From positions 1 to 64,000 of the forward strand of contig NZ_JAPZTZ010000032.1 of NCBI RefSeq assembly GCF_027532945.1: a stretch of DNA of 64,000 bases. The letters are read 5' to 3'. A model generated the notes under the pieces. That model did not search any database. It saw only the letters and a program-made list of their open reading frames with translations, and was not told the origin of the DNA. Source of the stretch: Phreatobacter sp. Its GTDB lineage: Bacteria; Pseudomonadota; Alphaproteobacteria; Rhizobiales; Phreatobacteraceae. The translations under genes were made by a program, and so were the position numbers. Shown here piece after piece: positions 1 to 9,897 of the stretch; positions within the stretch are counted from its first letter, which is position 1; every line of letters starts with the position of its first letter.

Positions 1-136
1 GACGTTCCACCCGCGGCGGGATCAGACGCTACGCAACGTGAATAGCTACGCGTCTGCCCACGCCGCTCAACCCGCCCGACAGGGCCAAACCAACCGCCGG
101 GACGAACTCAAGGCTGGATAGAAACTGGGGGCAACG

Positions 137-793
137 TCACAAAAATACATCTTCATTGGGCGTTCCCCGGACGCTGTCACGCCCGGACACGAACGCTGCC
201 GCAGCTGCCGGCGACACTCCTGGCAGAGCCGTCAGCACAGCCGCATTGGAATACCATGGGTCGATCCCCGCGCTATCCACGTAGCTGGTGAAAGACCGGT
301 CGAGAGGGCCATCGGGATCACTGACATAAGCGGAGGCCGTGACACGCACTGAAGGACCGCCCCTTCGCCCCAACTCCGCCAGGACCCTGCGGAGTTCATA
401 GACCTGCACAGACCGTTCAGCGAGAAGGTTGGCGAGCCGCTCGAATAGGATGGGCGACCCACTGCGTAAACTGAGCTTTGAAGACTCGCTTTCCAGGGCG
501 ATCACCGAGTGTGGCTCAACATCTGCCAGCACAACCCTCCGGCCGTCCGGGATCAGCGAGTTGCGGAGAGGGTCCCCGACCCTAACCGCCGCCGCCGTGC
601 ATCTGTCGAGCCCCACCTCCGCCGCAGTCAATGCGGTGATGGACGAGGCTCGCAATGCAGCGCCCCTCGTCGAATTCTGAATCTGGTGCACTAGACCGAA
701 TGCGACCAGAGAGAGCATTGCGACCAGAACCAAGCCCTGAGTAGTTGCAAAGCCACGTTCTCTCAACTCTCCCGCAACTCGGACAAACCTCAT
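137..793 (-). CDS. GspK-like type II secretion minor pseudopilin, probably truncated
   Basis: The 218-residue product starts with a short basic segment ending RGF and then a hydrophobic helix (about residues 20-42), the layout of a pseudopilin-type leader. Two further stretches fit GspK: a segment like ESSKLSLRSGSPILF (the 'E-gK-lnLnta' element) and, near the end, AVLTALPGVSPAAAAAFVSGR, which resembles the helical 'L-ALPG-s--a--i--R' module. GspK is the tip subunit of the type II pseudopilus. It is shorter than usual family members and stops right after the second module. I chose the ATG at 793 because it puts the helix near the N-terminus; the frame is open to 997. No gsp neighbours are visible on the upstream side. 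GC and codon use look lower than in nearby genes, so transfer or decay is likely. The family call is moderate. Confidence 0.5.
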   Translation of the reverse strand: MRFVRVAGELRERGFATTQGLVLVAMLSLVAFGLVHQIQNSTRGAALRASSITALTAAEVGLDRCTAAAVRVGDPLRNSLIPDGRRVVLADVEPHSVIALESESSKLSLRSGSPILFERLANLLAERSVQVYELRRVLAELGRRGGPSVRVTASAYVSDPDGPLDRSFTSYVDSAGIDPWYSNAAVLTALPGVSPAAAAAFVSGRDSVRGTPNEDVFL

Positions 794-1385
794 GCGGGGC
801 CACCCGGTGTCCAGATTTCGACGCGGTTCGTGGAACCACCACACCAGCGCGTGTCTTATCCTCTGAGCGATAGGTCTTTCACTGGGAAGGAGCCGGTGCC
901 AGTTCATTCTCGTTCGCTGCGCACCGAGTTTCCGGCTTAATCCGATAGGGGCGAAAGCGCGGGATGGATCCCTCAGATCATCGTCGCGCCTCAACATTCA
1001 ACAGCTAGGCGCGGCGACGGCCAGATTGAACAGGTTGGTAGACAGCAGTCAATTTGCAATTGTGTCAGGGACCATCACCGGCCATCCCAGTCGCAGGGCG
1101 GCCAATAGCCGCCCTTTCCTTGCCTGACTGACGAGGACTTGACGCCCCGCCTCAAGCCGTTCTTTGGCCGCCGTTAATTGGGCGAACGGCACTCTTTCTG
1201 GAAGCAGACGCCATAGTCCAGCTGCTCATGCTCGGTGCGGCACATCCTGTTCGCCCAAAGCGCAACGTTTCCGAGCGTTCTTTGGCGGAGGCAGAAAATT
1301 GTATGCTTGAGGAACTTTTGTCCCCGCCCTGAGGAAATAAACACCCTGCCCGGACACCGTCGCTCCACAACCCCCTCCGTCGCGC
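794..1385. other. Intergenic region with no convincing gene
   Basis: This stretch between the GspK-like gene and nrdJ is poorer in GC than the surroundings. Short open frames occur, but none has a ribosome binding site plus recognisable protein features. The only clear structure is the hairpin at 1095-1115. Confidence 0.5.
1095..1115 (+). terminator. Hairpin, possible terminator
   Basis: An 8-bp perfect stem (AGGGCGGC / GCCGCCCT) with a 5-nt loop is followed on the plus strand by TTCCTT. It lies about 270 nt beyond the nrdJ stop, so it could end nrdJ transcripts read leftward, but the T-rich tract is on the other side. Confidence 0.35.
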
Positions 1386-4300
1386 TCAGCTGCAGCCGGT
1401 GGTGCTGCCGCAGGTGTCGCACTTCAGGCAGGTGCCGTTGCGCACCAGCGTGAAGTTCGAGCATTCGGGGCAGGCATCGCCCACATAGCCGCGGAGCTTG
1501 GCTTCGGCGCGCCGGTCGGCGGTGGAGCGCTCGGTCTTCGCTTCCGGTGCCGCCTCCGGCTGGTCGAACAGCGCGGTGAGGGCGGGGGAGACGGCGGCGG
1601 CCACCTCCTCCTTCAGCGCCGTGGCGCCGAGGGTGGCAGGCCCGCGGGCCATGGTCACCACCGTGCCGGAGCGGCCATCGCTCGACAGCGAGCCCGGGGT
1701 CGCAAGGCCGGACTGGCCGGTGACCACCGTGAACTTGTCGGTCTTGCCGCGCACCAGGCCCTTCGACAGCACCGCCTTGGCGACGCCCTCCGAGGCGCCC
1801 GTGCCGAGCGCGTCGTAGCGGCTCTCGCCGGGGTCGACATGGCCGAGGTCCGAGCGGCCAAGATAGCTCACGGCGAGTTCGCGGAAGACGTAGTCGAGGA
1901 TCGACGTCGCGTATTTGATGGTGTCGTTGCCCTGCACGGGGCCCGCCGGCTCGAAGCGGGTGAAGGTGAAGGCCTCCACATACTCGTCCAGCGGCACGCC
2001 GTACTGGAGACCCAGCGAGATGGCGATGGCGAAGTTGTTGAGGAGCGAACGGAGCGCCGCGCCCTCCTTGTGCATGTCGATGAAGATCTCGCCAATGCGG
2101 CCGTCATCATATTCGCCGGTGCGCAGGTAAACCTTGTGGCCGCCGACGACGGCCTTCTGGGTGTAGCCCTTGCGGCGATCGGGCATGCGCTCGCGCTCGC
2201 GCACCACCTGCACGCGCTCGACCACCTTCTCGACGATCCGCTCGGCCAGCGCCGCGGCGCGGGCGGCCTGCGGCTTCTCCAGCAGCTCCTCGACGCCGTC
2301 CTCGTCCTCGTCATCCTCGATCAGCTGGGCGTTGAGCGGCTGCGAGAGCTTCGAGCCGTCGCGGTAGAGGGCGTTGGCCTTCAGCGCCAGCTTCCACGAC
2401 AGCATGTAGGCGCTCTTGCAGTCCTCGACGGTCGCCTCGTTCGGCATGTTGATCGTCTTGGAGATGGCCCCCGAGATGAACGGCTGGGCGGCCGCCATCA
2501 TGCGGATGTGGCTGTCCACCGAGAGGTAGCGCTTGCCCTTGCGGCCGCAAGGGTTGGCGCAATCGAAGACCGCGTAATGCTCGGTCTTCAGGTGCGGCGC
2601 ACCCTCCAGCGTCATGGCACCGCAGACATGCTCGTTGGCCGCCTCGACGTCCTTCTTCGAGAAGCCGAGCCGCGGCAGCAGCTCGAAGCCCGGCGCGTTC
2701 AGCTCGTCGGCGGGGATGCCGAGGGTCTTCACCACGAAGTCCTCGCCCAGCGTCCACTTGTTGAAGACGAACTTGATGTCGAAAGCGGTCTTGAGCTGAC
2801 CCTCGACCTTGGCGATGGCCTCGTCGGTGAAGCCCTTGGCACGCAGCGTCGTCGGGTTGATCGCCGGGGCCTGGGCGAGCGAGCCGTGGCCCACCGCATA
2901 GGCCTCGATCTCCGCGATGTCGCTCTCGCGATAGCCGAGGGTGCGCAGCGCTTCCGGCACCGCCTGGTTGATGATCTTGAAGTAGCCGCCGCCGGCCAGC
3001 TTCTTGAACTTCACCAGGGCGAAGTCGGGCTCGATGCCGGTCGTGTCGCAATCCATGACCAGGCCGATCGTGCCGGTGGGCGCGATGACCGAGACCTGGG
3101 CGTTGCGGAAGCCATTGGTCTCGCCGAGGGCGAGAGCCTCATCCCAGGCACGGGTGGCATGGGCGACGAGGCCCGGCACCGGGCAATTGGCGTGGTCGAG
3201 GGGAACCGGGTTCACCGACAGCGTCTCGTAGCCCGCGCTCTCGCCATGGGCGGCGCGGCGATGGTTGCGGATGACGCGCAGCATGTGCTCGCGGTTCGGT
3301 GCATAGCCGGGGAAGGGCCCGAGCTCACCCGCCATCTCCGCCGAGGTCTTGTAGGAGATGCCGGTCATGACCGCGGTGAGCACGCCGGCGAGAGCCCGGC
3401 CCTCGTCGGAATCGTAGGGGATGCCCATGGTCATGAGCAGGCCGCCAATATTGGCATAGCCGAGGCCGAGGGTGCGGTACTCATAGGAGCGCTCGGCGAT
3501 CTGGCGCGAGGGGAACTGCGCCATCAGCACGGAGATCTCGAGCACGACGGTCCACAGGCGGCAGAGGTGCTCGTAGCCCGCGATGTCGAACTGCTTGGCC
3601 TTCGGATCGTAGAACTGCAGCAGGTTGGCCGAGGCCAGGTTGCAGGCCGTGTCGTCGAGGAACATGTATTCCGAGCACGGGTTCGACGCGCGGATCGGGC
3701 CGGCCGACGGGCAGGTGTGCCAGTCGTTCATCGTCGTGTTGAAGTGCAGGCCCGGATCGGCCGAAGCCCAGGCGGCATGGCCGATCTTCTCCCAGAGGTC
3801 ACGCGCCTTCAGGGTCTTGGTCACCTTACCCGTGGTGCGGGCGGTGAGCTTCCAGTCGCCGTCGGCCTCCACCGCCTGCAGGAAGTCGTCCTTCAGCGAG
3901 ACGGAATTGTTCGAGTTCTGGCCGGCCACCGTCAGGTAGGCCTCCGAATCCCAGTCCGTGTCGTAGATCGGGAAGGTGATGTCGGTGTAGCCCTGGCGGG
4001 CGAACTGCATGACGCGCTTGATGTAATTGTCCGGCACCATGGCCTTGCGCGCGGCCTTCACCTCGCGCTTCAGCGCCGGGTTCTGGTTCGGGTCGAAGCA
4101 GGCATCGCCATCGCCCTCGCAGTTCACGCAGGCCTTCATGATGGCCTTGAGGTGCTTGGCGACGACCTTCGAGCCGGTCACCAGCGCGGCGACCTTCTGC
4201 TCCTCGGTGACCTTCCAGTCGATATAGGCCTCGATATCCGGATGGTCGGCATCGACCACCACCATCTTGGCGGCGCGGCGCGTCGTGCCGCCCGACTTGA

Positions 4301-5102
4301 TGGCGCCGGCGGCGCGGTCGCCGATCTTGAGGAAGCTCATCAGGCCGGAGGAACGGCCGCCGCCGGCGAGCTTCTCGCCCTCGCCGCGCAGGTGGCTGAA
4401 GTTCGAGCCGGTGCCCGAGCCGTACTTGAACAGGCGCGCCTCGCGGACCCACAGGTCCATGATGCCGCCGTCGTTGACGAGGTCGTCCGCCACCGACTGG
4501 ATGAAGCAGGCATGCGGCTGCGGATGCTCGTAGGCCGACTGCGACTTGACCAGCTTGCCGGTCTCGAAATCGACGTAGTAGTGGCCCTGGCCGGGGCCAT
4601 CGATGCCATAGGCCCAATGCAGGCCGGTGTTGAACCACTGCGGCGAATTCGGCGCCACCATCTGGCGGGCGAGCATGAAGCGCAGCTCGTCGAAGAAGGT
4701 GCGGGCGTCCTCCTCCTGGTCGAAATAGCCACCCTTCCAGCCCCAGTAGGTCCAGGTGCCGGCGAGACGGTCGAAGACCTGCTGCGAGGTGGTCTCACCC
4801 ACCCAGCGATCCTTCTCCGGCAGGTCCTTCAGCGCCGCCTCGTCGGGCACCGAGCGCCACAGCCAGGAGGGAATGGTGCTCTCCTCGACCTTCTTCATGC
4901 GCGCCGGCACGCCGGCCTTGCGGAAATATTTCTGCGCGAGGATGTCGGCGGCCACTTGGCTCCACGCCTCCGGCACCTCGATGCCTTCCAGGCGGAAGAC
5001 GATCGAGCCGTCGGGATTGCGGATTTCCGACGTCGCTTGGCGGAAGGCGATCCCCTCGTAGGGCGACTGTCCAGCCTTCGTGTAACGCCTGTCGATGCGC
5101 AT
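1386..5102 (-). CDS. nrdJ: Adenosylcobalamin-dependent (class II) ribonucleoside-diphosphate reductase
   Basis: Reduces ribonucleotides to deoxyribonucleotides, with the thiyl radical made by adenosylcobalamin, so no oxygen is needed. The 1238-residue protein is of the large NrdJ type. The finger-loop motif NPCSE lies near residue 475; in this family it carries the thiyl-radical cysteine and catalytic glutamate, and a second active-site cysteine follows in ACNL. The C-terminus has CPEC and CLKC-DTC clusters (about 1212-1236), the zinc-binding, thioredoxin-reducible tail. The start ATG at 5102 has GAGGA 7 nt upstream. It is a single-gene unit. A pair of NrdR boxes and a TTGACG element about 375 nt upstream suggest NrdR repression and a long leader. 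Confidence 0.95.
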   Translation of the reverse strand: MRIDRRYTKAGQSPYEGIAFRQATSEIRNPDGSIVFRLEGIEVPEAWSQVAADILAQKYFRKAGVPARMKKVEESTIPSWLWRSVPDEAALKDLPEKDRWVGETTSQQVFDRLAGTWTYWGWKGGYFDQEEDARTFFDELRFMLARQMVAPNSPQWFNTGLHWAYGIDGPGQGHYYVDFETGKLVKSQSAYEHPQPHACFIQSVADDLVNDGGIMDLWVREARLFKYGSGTGSNFSHLRGEGEKLAGGGRSSGLMSFLKIGDRAAGAIKSGGTTRRAAKMVVVDADHPDIEAYIDWKVTEEQKVAALVTGSKVVAKHLKAIMKACVNCEGDGDACFDPNQNPALKREVKAARKAMVPDNYIKRVMQFARQGYTDITFPIYDTDWDSEAYLTVAGQNSNNSVSLKDDFLQAVEADGDWKLTARTTGKVTKTLKARDLWEKIGHAAWASADPGLHFNTTMNDWHTCPSAGPIRASNPCSEYMFLDDTACNLASANLLQFYDPKAKQFDIAGYEHLCRLWTVVLEISVLMAQFPSRQIAERSYEYRTLGLGYANIGGLLMTMGIPYDSDEGRALAGVLTAVMTGISYKTSAEMAGELGPFPGYAPNREHMLRVIRNHRRAAHGESAGYETLSVNPVPLDHANCPVPGLVAHATRAWDEALALGETNGFRNAQVSVIAPTGTIGLVMDCDTTGIEPDFALVKFKKLAGGGYFKIINQAVPEALRTLGYRESDIAEIEAYAVGHGSLAQAPAINPTTLRAKGFTDEAIAKVEGQLKTAFDIKFVFNKWTLGEDFVVKTLGIPADELNAPGFELLPRLGFSKKDVEAANEHVCGAMTLEGAPHLKTEHYAVFDCANPCGRKGKRYLSVDSHIRMMAAAQPFISGAISKTINMPNEATVEDCKSAYMLSWKLALKANALYRDGSKLSQPLNAQLIEDDEDEDGVEELLEKPQAARAAALAERIVEKVVERVQVVRERERMPDRRKGYTQKAVVGGHKVYLRTGEYDDGRIGEIFIDMHKEGAALRSLLNNFAIAISLGLQYGVPLDEYVEAFTFTRFEPAGPVQGNDTIKYATSILDYVFRELAVSYLGRSDLGHVDPGESRYDALGTGASEGVAKAVLSKGLVRGKTDKFTVVTGQSGLATPGSLSSDGRSGTVVTMARGPATLGATALKEEVAAAVSPALTALFDQPEAAPEAKTERSTADRRAEAKLRGYVGDACPECSNFTLVRNGTCLKCDTCGSTTGCS

Positions 5103-5475
5103 CGTCCGATCCTCGTATCGCGGCGGAGAGTGTGCTCCCTCGCCGACATTGGGTCCAGCGATCTGGACCTGCCCCGCCCGGTGTTATCCGGGCCCCATTT
5201 GTCGCCCCGGCCAGCTTGTCACCGCTCTCGACAGGGAGGGGCCGCCGGCTCGTTGTGAAAGTGTCGCCGTCCGGTTCGCGAACGGACCCCTCGCGGCACC
5301 CTGCACGGTCCCGTGAGCACCGCCGCAGCGGGCTCTCCCGAGGGAGCAGAGACACGTCTCCGGCACCAACGCATGAATGCGTCGGCCACCTTCAAAAGCC
5401 GTCTGGGGAAGGTCCGGCAGGGACTTGAAACGAACCGCCGGACCGAAGGCGAACCTATGCGGCAGGCACTGACGA
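5103..5475 (-). promoter_or_regulatory. Long nrdJ leader
   Basis: If transcription starts from the TTGACG element at 5481-5476, the nrdJ mRNA has a leader of roughly 340 nt with no convincing coding sequence. It contains several short inverted repeats, for example ACGCAT/ATGCGT near 5371-5384. I looked for the cobalamin riboswitch core (the B12 box and the GCTG..CCCGCAAC block) and did not find it. The function of the leader is unknown. Confidence 0.4.
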
Positions 5476-5481
5476 CGTCAA
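5453..5481 (-). promoter_or_regulatory. Predicted nrdJ promoter
   Basis: On the minus strand, TTGACG (5481-5476) is followed after 16-17 nt by CATAGG/ATAGGT (5459-5453). The -35 is good and the -10 is weak. The first NrdR box overlaps the -35, a usual arrangement for repression. Confidence 0.5.
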
Positions 5482-5519
5482 GATATAGTGGGCCCGAGTA
5501 AACGAGACCCTAAATGTGG
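5479..5519. promoter_or_regulatory. Tandem NrdR boxes
   Basis: CAAGATATAG at 5479-5488 fits the core of the NrdR box consensus (C-W-A-n-A-T-n-T-W-G) at every constrained position. A second copy, CTAAATGTGG at 5510-5519, fits with one mismatch. The boxes are 31 bp apart, three helical turns, which is the spacing known for paired NrdR sites. NrdR is the nucleotide-sensing repressor of ribonucleotide reductase genes, so nrdJ is the natural target. Confidence 0.7.
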
Positions 5520-5832
5520 TGTGTGTCGTCAAATTTTCCAGGGAGTGGCCTCTTGCGCCGAGCCAAGTGTCGGGAATCCCGAGGAGATTCGGCAAGGGGA
5601 TTCTGGAGCCGGCGGCGAGCCTCCGGCGATTCCCATCAAATCAAGGGAGAACTTGGCGCCTCATCCCCAGGCCGGCGCGGGGCCATGTGGCAGAATCGTG
5701 ACAACGACGGCGCCGCGTGATGCGTGGGGCGCGGGCACCCGCACCCGGCCTTCCCCAGCGTTTCCGGCTTTTTGCCGACTCACGGTCGAATCGCCCCGGC
5801 GGGCTAGGCGATCGAATCGGGCCCGAAACGGA
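5520..5832. other. Intergenic region upstream of the NrdR boxes
   Basis: About 310 nt between the NrdR boxes and the rne terminator. Small frames exist on both strands but none has supporting features. I see nothing definite here. Confidence 0.4.
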
Positions 5833-5858
5833 AAACGGCCGGGTTGCCCCGGCCGTTT
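5833..5858 (-). terminator. Rho-independent terminator of rne
   Basis: An 11-bp perfect stem (AAACGGCCGGG / CCCGGCCGTTT) with a 4-nt loop lies about 30 nt after the rne stop. Read leftward it is followed by TTCCGTTTC. Confidence 0.8.
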
Positions 5859-5888
5859 CGCTATTCGTGCAGGATCCGCGGGAGGGCG

Positions 5889-8750
5889 TCAGGCGCCCTT
5901 GCGGTTCCACCAGCCGGCGCGCCGCGGGCCAGCAGCGTCGGTGGACTGAACCACCTCCACCGGCTCCGGATCGGGCGTCCGGCGACGCTTCACCGGCTCG
6001 GGAGCCGGCTCAGGCGCGGCAGGCTCAGCCCCGACCGGCGCGGGCGCGGCCTGCTCCGCCACGCGGGCGGTGTTGAGCGGCTCGGCCGGCGGGGTCCGGC
6101 GGCGACGGGGGGCCTCCTCGGCCACCGGCGCCTCGGCCGCAACCGGGCCAGGGGCAGGGGCTTCGGCCCCATCCTCGGTGATCGCCACGGCGCGGGCGCC
6201 GCGTCCACGGCGGCCGGCATGGCGCGGCGCGGGAGCGGCTTCAGCCTCCTCGGCCACCGGGAAGGGATCGTCGCCGGCGGGCGCTTCCGCCTCGCCATCA
6301 GTCTCGCCCTCGCCGGAGGTCGCCTCGGCCGAACCCTCCTCGTCCTCGCGACGACCGCGGCGACCGCCACGGCGACCGCGGCGGCGGCGGCGACGCTCGT
6401 TCTCGGCGCTCTCCTCGTCGGAAACCTCGCCGTCACGGGCGCCGGCCTCGGCCTCCTCGGCCTCCTCGCCATTGTCCTCGCCGGAGCCGTCCTCGCCCTC
6501 GGCGCTGTCATCGTCGGAACCGTTGCCGGCCTCCAGGCCCTCTTCGCGCTCGCCATTGCGACCACGGCGGCGGCGGCGGCGGCGACGGCGGCGGCGCTCG
6601 CCGGCCTCGTCGCTCTCGCCACGCTCGCTGCGTTCGCCGCGCTCGCGGGAGCGCTCGCCGCCCTCAGCCTCGCGGCTGACGGTCTCGTCCTCCTCGGCCT
6701 CCTCGATCACCTCGTCCTCAACGAGATCTTCCGGCTCAACCGGAACGGGGAGGGCAGCCGGCGGCTTGTAGGCGGTCTCCGGCGTGTGCACCTGCGCGCC
6801 CTTCTCGATGGCGAACATATGCGTGCCGGTGATCGCCTCGTCGGCGGCGATGTCGATGCTCACGCCGAAGCGCGTCTCCAGCTCGTGCAGGTGGGCGCGC
6901 TTGTTGTTGAGCACGTAGAGCGCCACGGCCGTGCGCGTGCGCACGATGACGTCGTGGGTCGCGGCCCTGAGCAGCTGCTCCTCGACCGAGCGCAACAGGT
7001 GCAGCGCGACGGAAGAGACCGAGCGGACATGGCCGAGGCCGGCGCAGGTCGGGCAGGTCTCGGTCGAGCTCTCCAGCACGCCGGTGCGGATGCGCTGGCG
7101 GCTCATCTCGAGCAGGCCGAAATGCGAGATGCGGCCGACCTGGATGCGCGCGCGGTCGTTCTTCAGCGCATCCTTCATGCGCTTCTCGACGGCGCGGTTG
7201 TTGCGGCCCTCGTCCATGTCGATGAAGTCGACAACGATGAGGCCCGCGAGGTCGCGCAGGCGCAGCTGGCGCGCCACCTCGTCGGCGGCCTCCAGATTGG
7301 TGCGCAGGGCCGTGTCCTCGATATTGTGCTCGCGCGTCGAGCGCCCCGAGTTCACGTCGATGGCGACCAGCGCCTCGGTCGGGTTGATGACGATGTAGCC
7401 GCCGGATTTCAGCTGCACCGTGTTGGAGAACATGGCGTCGAGCTGCGCTTCAACGCCGCTGCGGGCGAAGATCGGCTGCGGTTCGCGATAGGGCCTGACG
7501 TTCTTCGCATGGCTCGGCATGAGCATGCGCATGAAGTCCTTGGCCTCCTTGTAGCCCTCGTCGCCGGCGACCAGGACCTCCTCGATGTCCTTGTTGTAGA
7601 GGTCGCGGATCGAGCGCTTGATCAGCGAGCCTTCTTCATAGACCAGCGTCGGCGCATGCGACTGCAGCGTCGTCTCGCGCACCGTCTCCCACATGCGAAG
7701 GAGATATTCGAAGTCGCGCCGCACCTCTGTCTTGGTGCGGTTGGCGCCGGCCGTGCGCAGGATGACGCCCATCCCCTCCGGAACGTCCAGCTCGCTGGCG
7801 ATTTCCTTGAGCTTCTTGCGGTCGGCGGTGTTGGTGATCTTGCGGGAGATGCCGCCGCCCCGGGCGGTGTTGGGCATCAGCACCGAATAGCGGCCGGCGA
7901 GCGACAGGTAGGTGGTCAGAGCTGCGCCCTTGTTGCCGCGCTCCTCCTTCACGACCTGCACCAGCATGACCTGGCGGCGCTTGATGACCTCCTGGATCTT
8001 GTACTGCTTGCGCGGACGGAACGAGCGGTCGGGCATGTCCTCGTAGGCATCGCCCGCGCCGACCGACTCGACCTGGTCCTCCTCGGAGGCGCCGTTCTCG
8101 CCCTCGTCCTCGTCGTCATCCTCGTCGTCGTGGTCGTCATCGCCGGCCTCGCGGCCCTCGGACGGCTCGTCGCTCGTGGCCGGCGCTTCGGCAGCTTCGC
8201 TCGCCTCGGCGGCGACAGGAGCCTCGTTGCCGACCTCCGTGGCCTCGGTAGCGACGGTCTCGTGGGTCTCGGCGGCTTCGCCGGCCTCTGTGGTGGTCTC
8301 GGTCTCGAGCTCTGCCTCGCCGCTCACCGCCTCGGAGGTGCGGGCCTCCGCGGCCTCGTTGCGCGGACGCCGCTCGCCGCGCCGGCGTCGGCGGCCATTG
8401 CCGCTCTTGCCGCGGTCGGAGCGACGGCCGCGGCCGTTCTCTTCGTCGTCCTCGTCGCGGTGTTGACGCGCCTCTTCGGCGAGCAGCGCCTCGCGGTCGG
8501 CGACCGGGATCTGGTAATAGTCGGGGTGGATTTCCGAGAAGGCGAGGAAGCCGTGGCGGTTGCCGCCGTACTCGATGAAGGCGGCCTGCAGTGAGGGTTC
8601 GACCCGCGTCACCTTCGCCAGATAGATATTGCCGCGTAGCTGTTTGCGGGATTGGCTTTCGAAATCGAATTCTTCGACACGATTACCGCGGACCACCACA
8701 ACCCGGGTTTCTTCCGGGTGGGCGGCATCGATGAGCATCTTGTTGGCCAT
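5889..8750 (-). CDS. rne: Ribonuclease E
   Basis: Endoribonuclease that starts mRNA turnover and processes rRNA, and scaffolds the degradosome. The 953-residue protein begins with the RNase E/G N-terminal domain and an S1 domain. The S1 domain is split by a long insertion (about residues 93-235) rich in Asp, Glu and Arg, typical of alphaproteobacterial RNase E. The catalytic DNase-I-like part has AIDVNSG and IVVDFIDM, which supply the metal-binding aspartates. CPTCAGLG gives the zinc-link cysteines. After about residue 650 the protein is low-complexity Arg/Glu/Ala sequence, the disordered scaffold region, ending with a Trp-Trp basic tail. It is monocistronic, with a terminator just downstream and a long 5' leader. 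Confidence 0.95.
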   Translation of the reverse strand: MANKMLIDAAHPEETRVVVVRGNRVEEFDFESQSRKQLRGNIYLAKVTRVEPSLQAAFIEYGGNRHGFLAFSEIHPDYYQIPVADREALLAEEARQHRDEDDEENGRGRRSDRGKSGNGRRRRRGERRPRNEAAEARTSEAVSGEAELETETTTEAGEAAETHETVATEATEVGNEAPVAAEASEAAEAPATSDEPSEGREAGDDDHDDEDDDEDEGENGASEEDQVESVGAGDAYEDMPDRSFRPRKQYKIQEVIKRRQVMLVQVVKEERGNKGAALTTYLSLAGRYSVLMPNTARGGGISRKITNTADRKKLKEIASELDVPEGMGVILRTAGANRTKTEVRRDFEYLLRMWETVRETTLQSHAPTLVYEEGSLIKRSIRDLYNKDIEEVLVAGDEGYKEAKDFMRMLMPSHAKNVRPYREPQPIFARSGVEAQLDAMFSNTVQLKSGGYIVINPTEALVAIDVNSGRSTREHNIEDTALRTNLEAADEVARQLRLRDLAGLIVVDFIDMDEGRNNRAVEKRMKDALKNDRARIQVGRISHFGLLEMSRQRIRTGVLESSTETCPTCAGLGHVRSVSSVALHLLRSVEEQLLRAATHDVIVRTRTAVALYVLNNKRAHLHELETRFGVSIDIAADEAITGTHMFAIEKGAQVHTPETAYKPPAALPVPVEPEDLVEDEVIEEAEEDETVSREAEGGERSRERGERSERGESDEAGERRRRRRRRRRRGRNGEREEGLEAGNGSDDDSAEGEDGSGEDNGEEAEEAEAGARDGEVSDEESAENERRRRRRGRRGGRRGRREDEEGSAEATSGEGETDGEAEAPAGDDPFPVAEEAEAAPAPRHAGRRGRGARAVAITEDGAEAPAPGPVAAEAPVAEEAPRRRRTPPAEPLNTARVAEQAAPAPVGAEPAAPEPAPEPVKRRRTPDPEPVEVVQSTDAAGPRRAGWWNRKGA

Positions 8751-9155
8751 CGGATGAGCTCTTGTACGTTGGGACGGCCGCTCGCGCCGGCCCGACAGGG
8801 CCCCGCTCGGCTGAAAAAGCCGGGGCGGCGCCGACGAGGCGCCGGCGCACGGCCGTCAATGCGGTGGAAGGGGAGGGTGCAGGGCCGGACGGAAGGCCGA
8901 CGGCAGGGCGGCGAGCGACGATGGCAGCGCCATCCGATCGTCCAGACCCGATTGAAACCGTCGATGCCGGCATGCCGTACACCCGTGAACGAGAGGCGCC
9001 GCACAGAGGATGCGGCGTCGGCGCAAGGTGTCCTGGTCCGGAAATGGAGCCGTGACGGGGCGCGTGTCGGGCGGGGAAGTCGTGATGCCGGACCGCGCGC
9101 TTCGGCGGTCGACGCGACTCGCCACCTTCGGGGCCCGCGAACCTTGCGGTATGGT
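8751..9155 (-). promoter_or_regulatory. Long rne 5' leader
   Basis: About 400 nt without a credible gene separate the predicted rne promoter from its start codon. It is rich in short GC inverted repeats. RNase E is known in other bacteria to control its own level through its 5' untranslated region, so this is the likely site of autoregulation here; that is inference. Confidence 0.4.
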
Positions 9156-9184
9156 TTGTAGCGGTGTGACGACCTGATTGGCAA
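9156..9184 (-). promoter_or_regulatory. Possible rne promoter
   Basis: On the minus strand TTGCCA (9184-9179) and CTACAA (9161-9156) are separated by exactly 17 nt. The match to sigma-70 consensus is partial. Confidence 0.35.
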
Positions 9185-9249
9185 GCCATCACAGGAGGAG
9201 GGGGCTATGCGCCAGGGCGATCCGCCCCCTCGGCTCCGTGATCGGGGGC

Positions 9250-9897
9250 TCAGCCCGGGATGACCACCACCGGCGTGCCGATGCGGACGCGGTCGTGAAG
9301 ATCGATGATGTCGTGGTTGAACAGGCGGATGCAGCCCGACGATACCGCGGTCCCGATGGACGACGGCACATTGGTGCCGTGCAGGCGGTACATCGTGTCC
9401 CGGTTGCCGCGATAGAGATAGAGCGCGCGGGCGCCCAGCGGGTTGCCGAGGCCACCCGGCATGCCGCCGGCATAGCGGGCGTTGCGGGGGTCGTAGCGGA
9501 TCATGTTCGCCGTCGGCGTCCAGTTCGGCCACTGGCCCTTGCGGCCGATAGTGGCGCGGCCGTGCCACAGCGCGCCCTGGCGTCCGACGCCGACGCCGTA
9601 GCGCATCGCCGTGCCGCGGCCGGTCACGAGATAGAGGTGCCGTTCGGAGGGGCGAACCACGATCGTGCCGACGGCCTCGCTGCCGCGATACTCGACCGTC
9701 TGGCGCAGCCAGCGCGGGTCGATGCCGGTGGTGTCCATGGCGGGCATGGTGATCCGGCCGTCATTCACAACGCCATATGAGCCGGTACCAGCGGTCGTGC
9801 AGGCCGCCGTGAGCACCGCCGGGGCGGCGAGGACGAAGAATCGGCGGGAGAGACCGCCGATGTCGGGGGACGCGGCACTGTCGAGATCGTTCTGCAT
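9250..9897 (-). CDS. L,D-transpeptidase (YkuD family), Tat/lipoprotein-like signal
   Basis: Predicted periplasmic enzyme that makes 3-3 crosslinks in peptidoglycan or attaches proteins to it. From the ATG at 9897 the product is 215 residues. The N-terminus carries LSRRFFVLAAP, a twin-arginine-like signal, followed by TAAC, a weak lipobox. The YkuD domain fills residues 70-215, with the catalytic H in LHGTNVPSSIG and the nucleophilic cysteine in SSGCIRL. The same frame is open up to an ATG at 9993, but that start would bury the signal 48 residues in. It is a single gene. Confidence 0.88.
   Translation of the reverse strand: MQNDLDSAASPDIGGLSRRFFVLAAPAVLTAACTTAGTGSYGVVNDGRITMPAMDTTGIDPRWLRQTVEYRGSEAVGTIVVRPSERHLYLVTGRGTAMRYGVGVGRQGALWHGRATIGRKGQWPNWTPTANMIRYDPRNARYAGGMPGGLGNPLGARALYLYRGNRDTMYRLHGTNVPSSIGTAVSSGCIRLFNHDIIDLHDRVRIGTPVVVIPG

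Noticed and set aside
1839-5258. Rightward open frame of 1139 codons opposite nrdJ
   Set aside because: It is the mirror of nrdJ codon bias in GC-rich DNA: rich in Leu, Val, Arg, His, with no domain.
5103-5475. Cobalamin riboswitch upstream of nrdJ
   Set aside because: GTCAGTGCCTGCC near 5465 recalls part of that element, but the B12 box and the conserved core blocks are missing on either strand.
5844-8594. Rightward open frame of 916 codons opposite rne
   Set aside because: Low-complexity mirror of the Glu/Arg-rich RNase E tail; no independent features.
9189-9249. Terminator of the L,D-transpeptidase gene (GAGGGGGC / GCCCCCTC)
   Set aside because: The loop is long, there is no T tract, and it overlaps the presumed rne promoter area; support is too weak.
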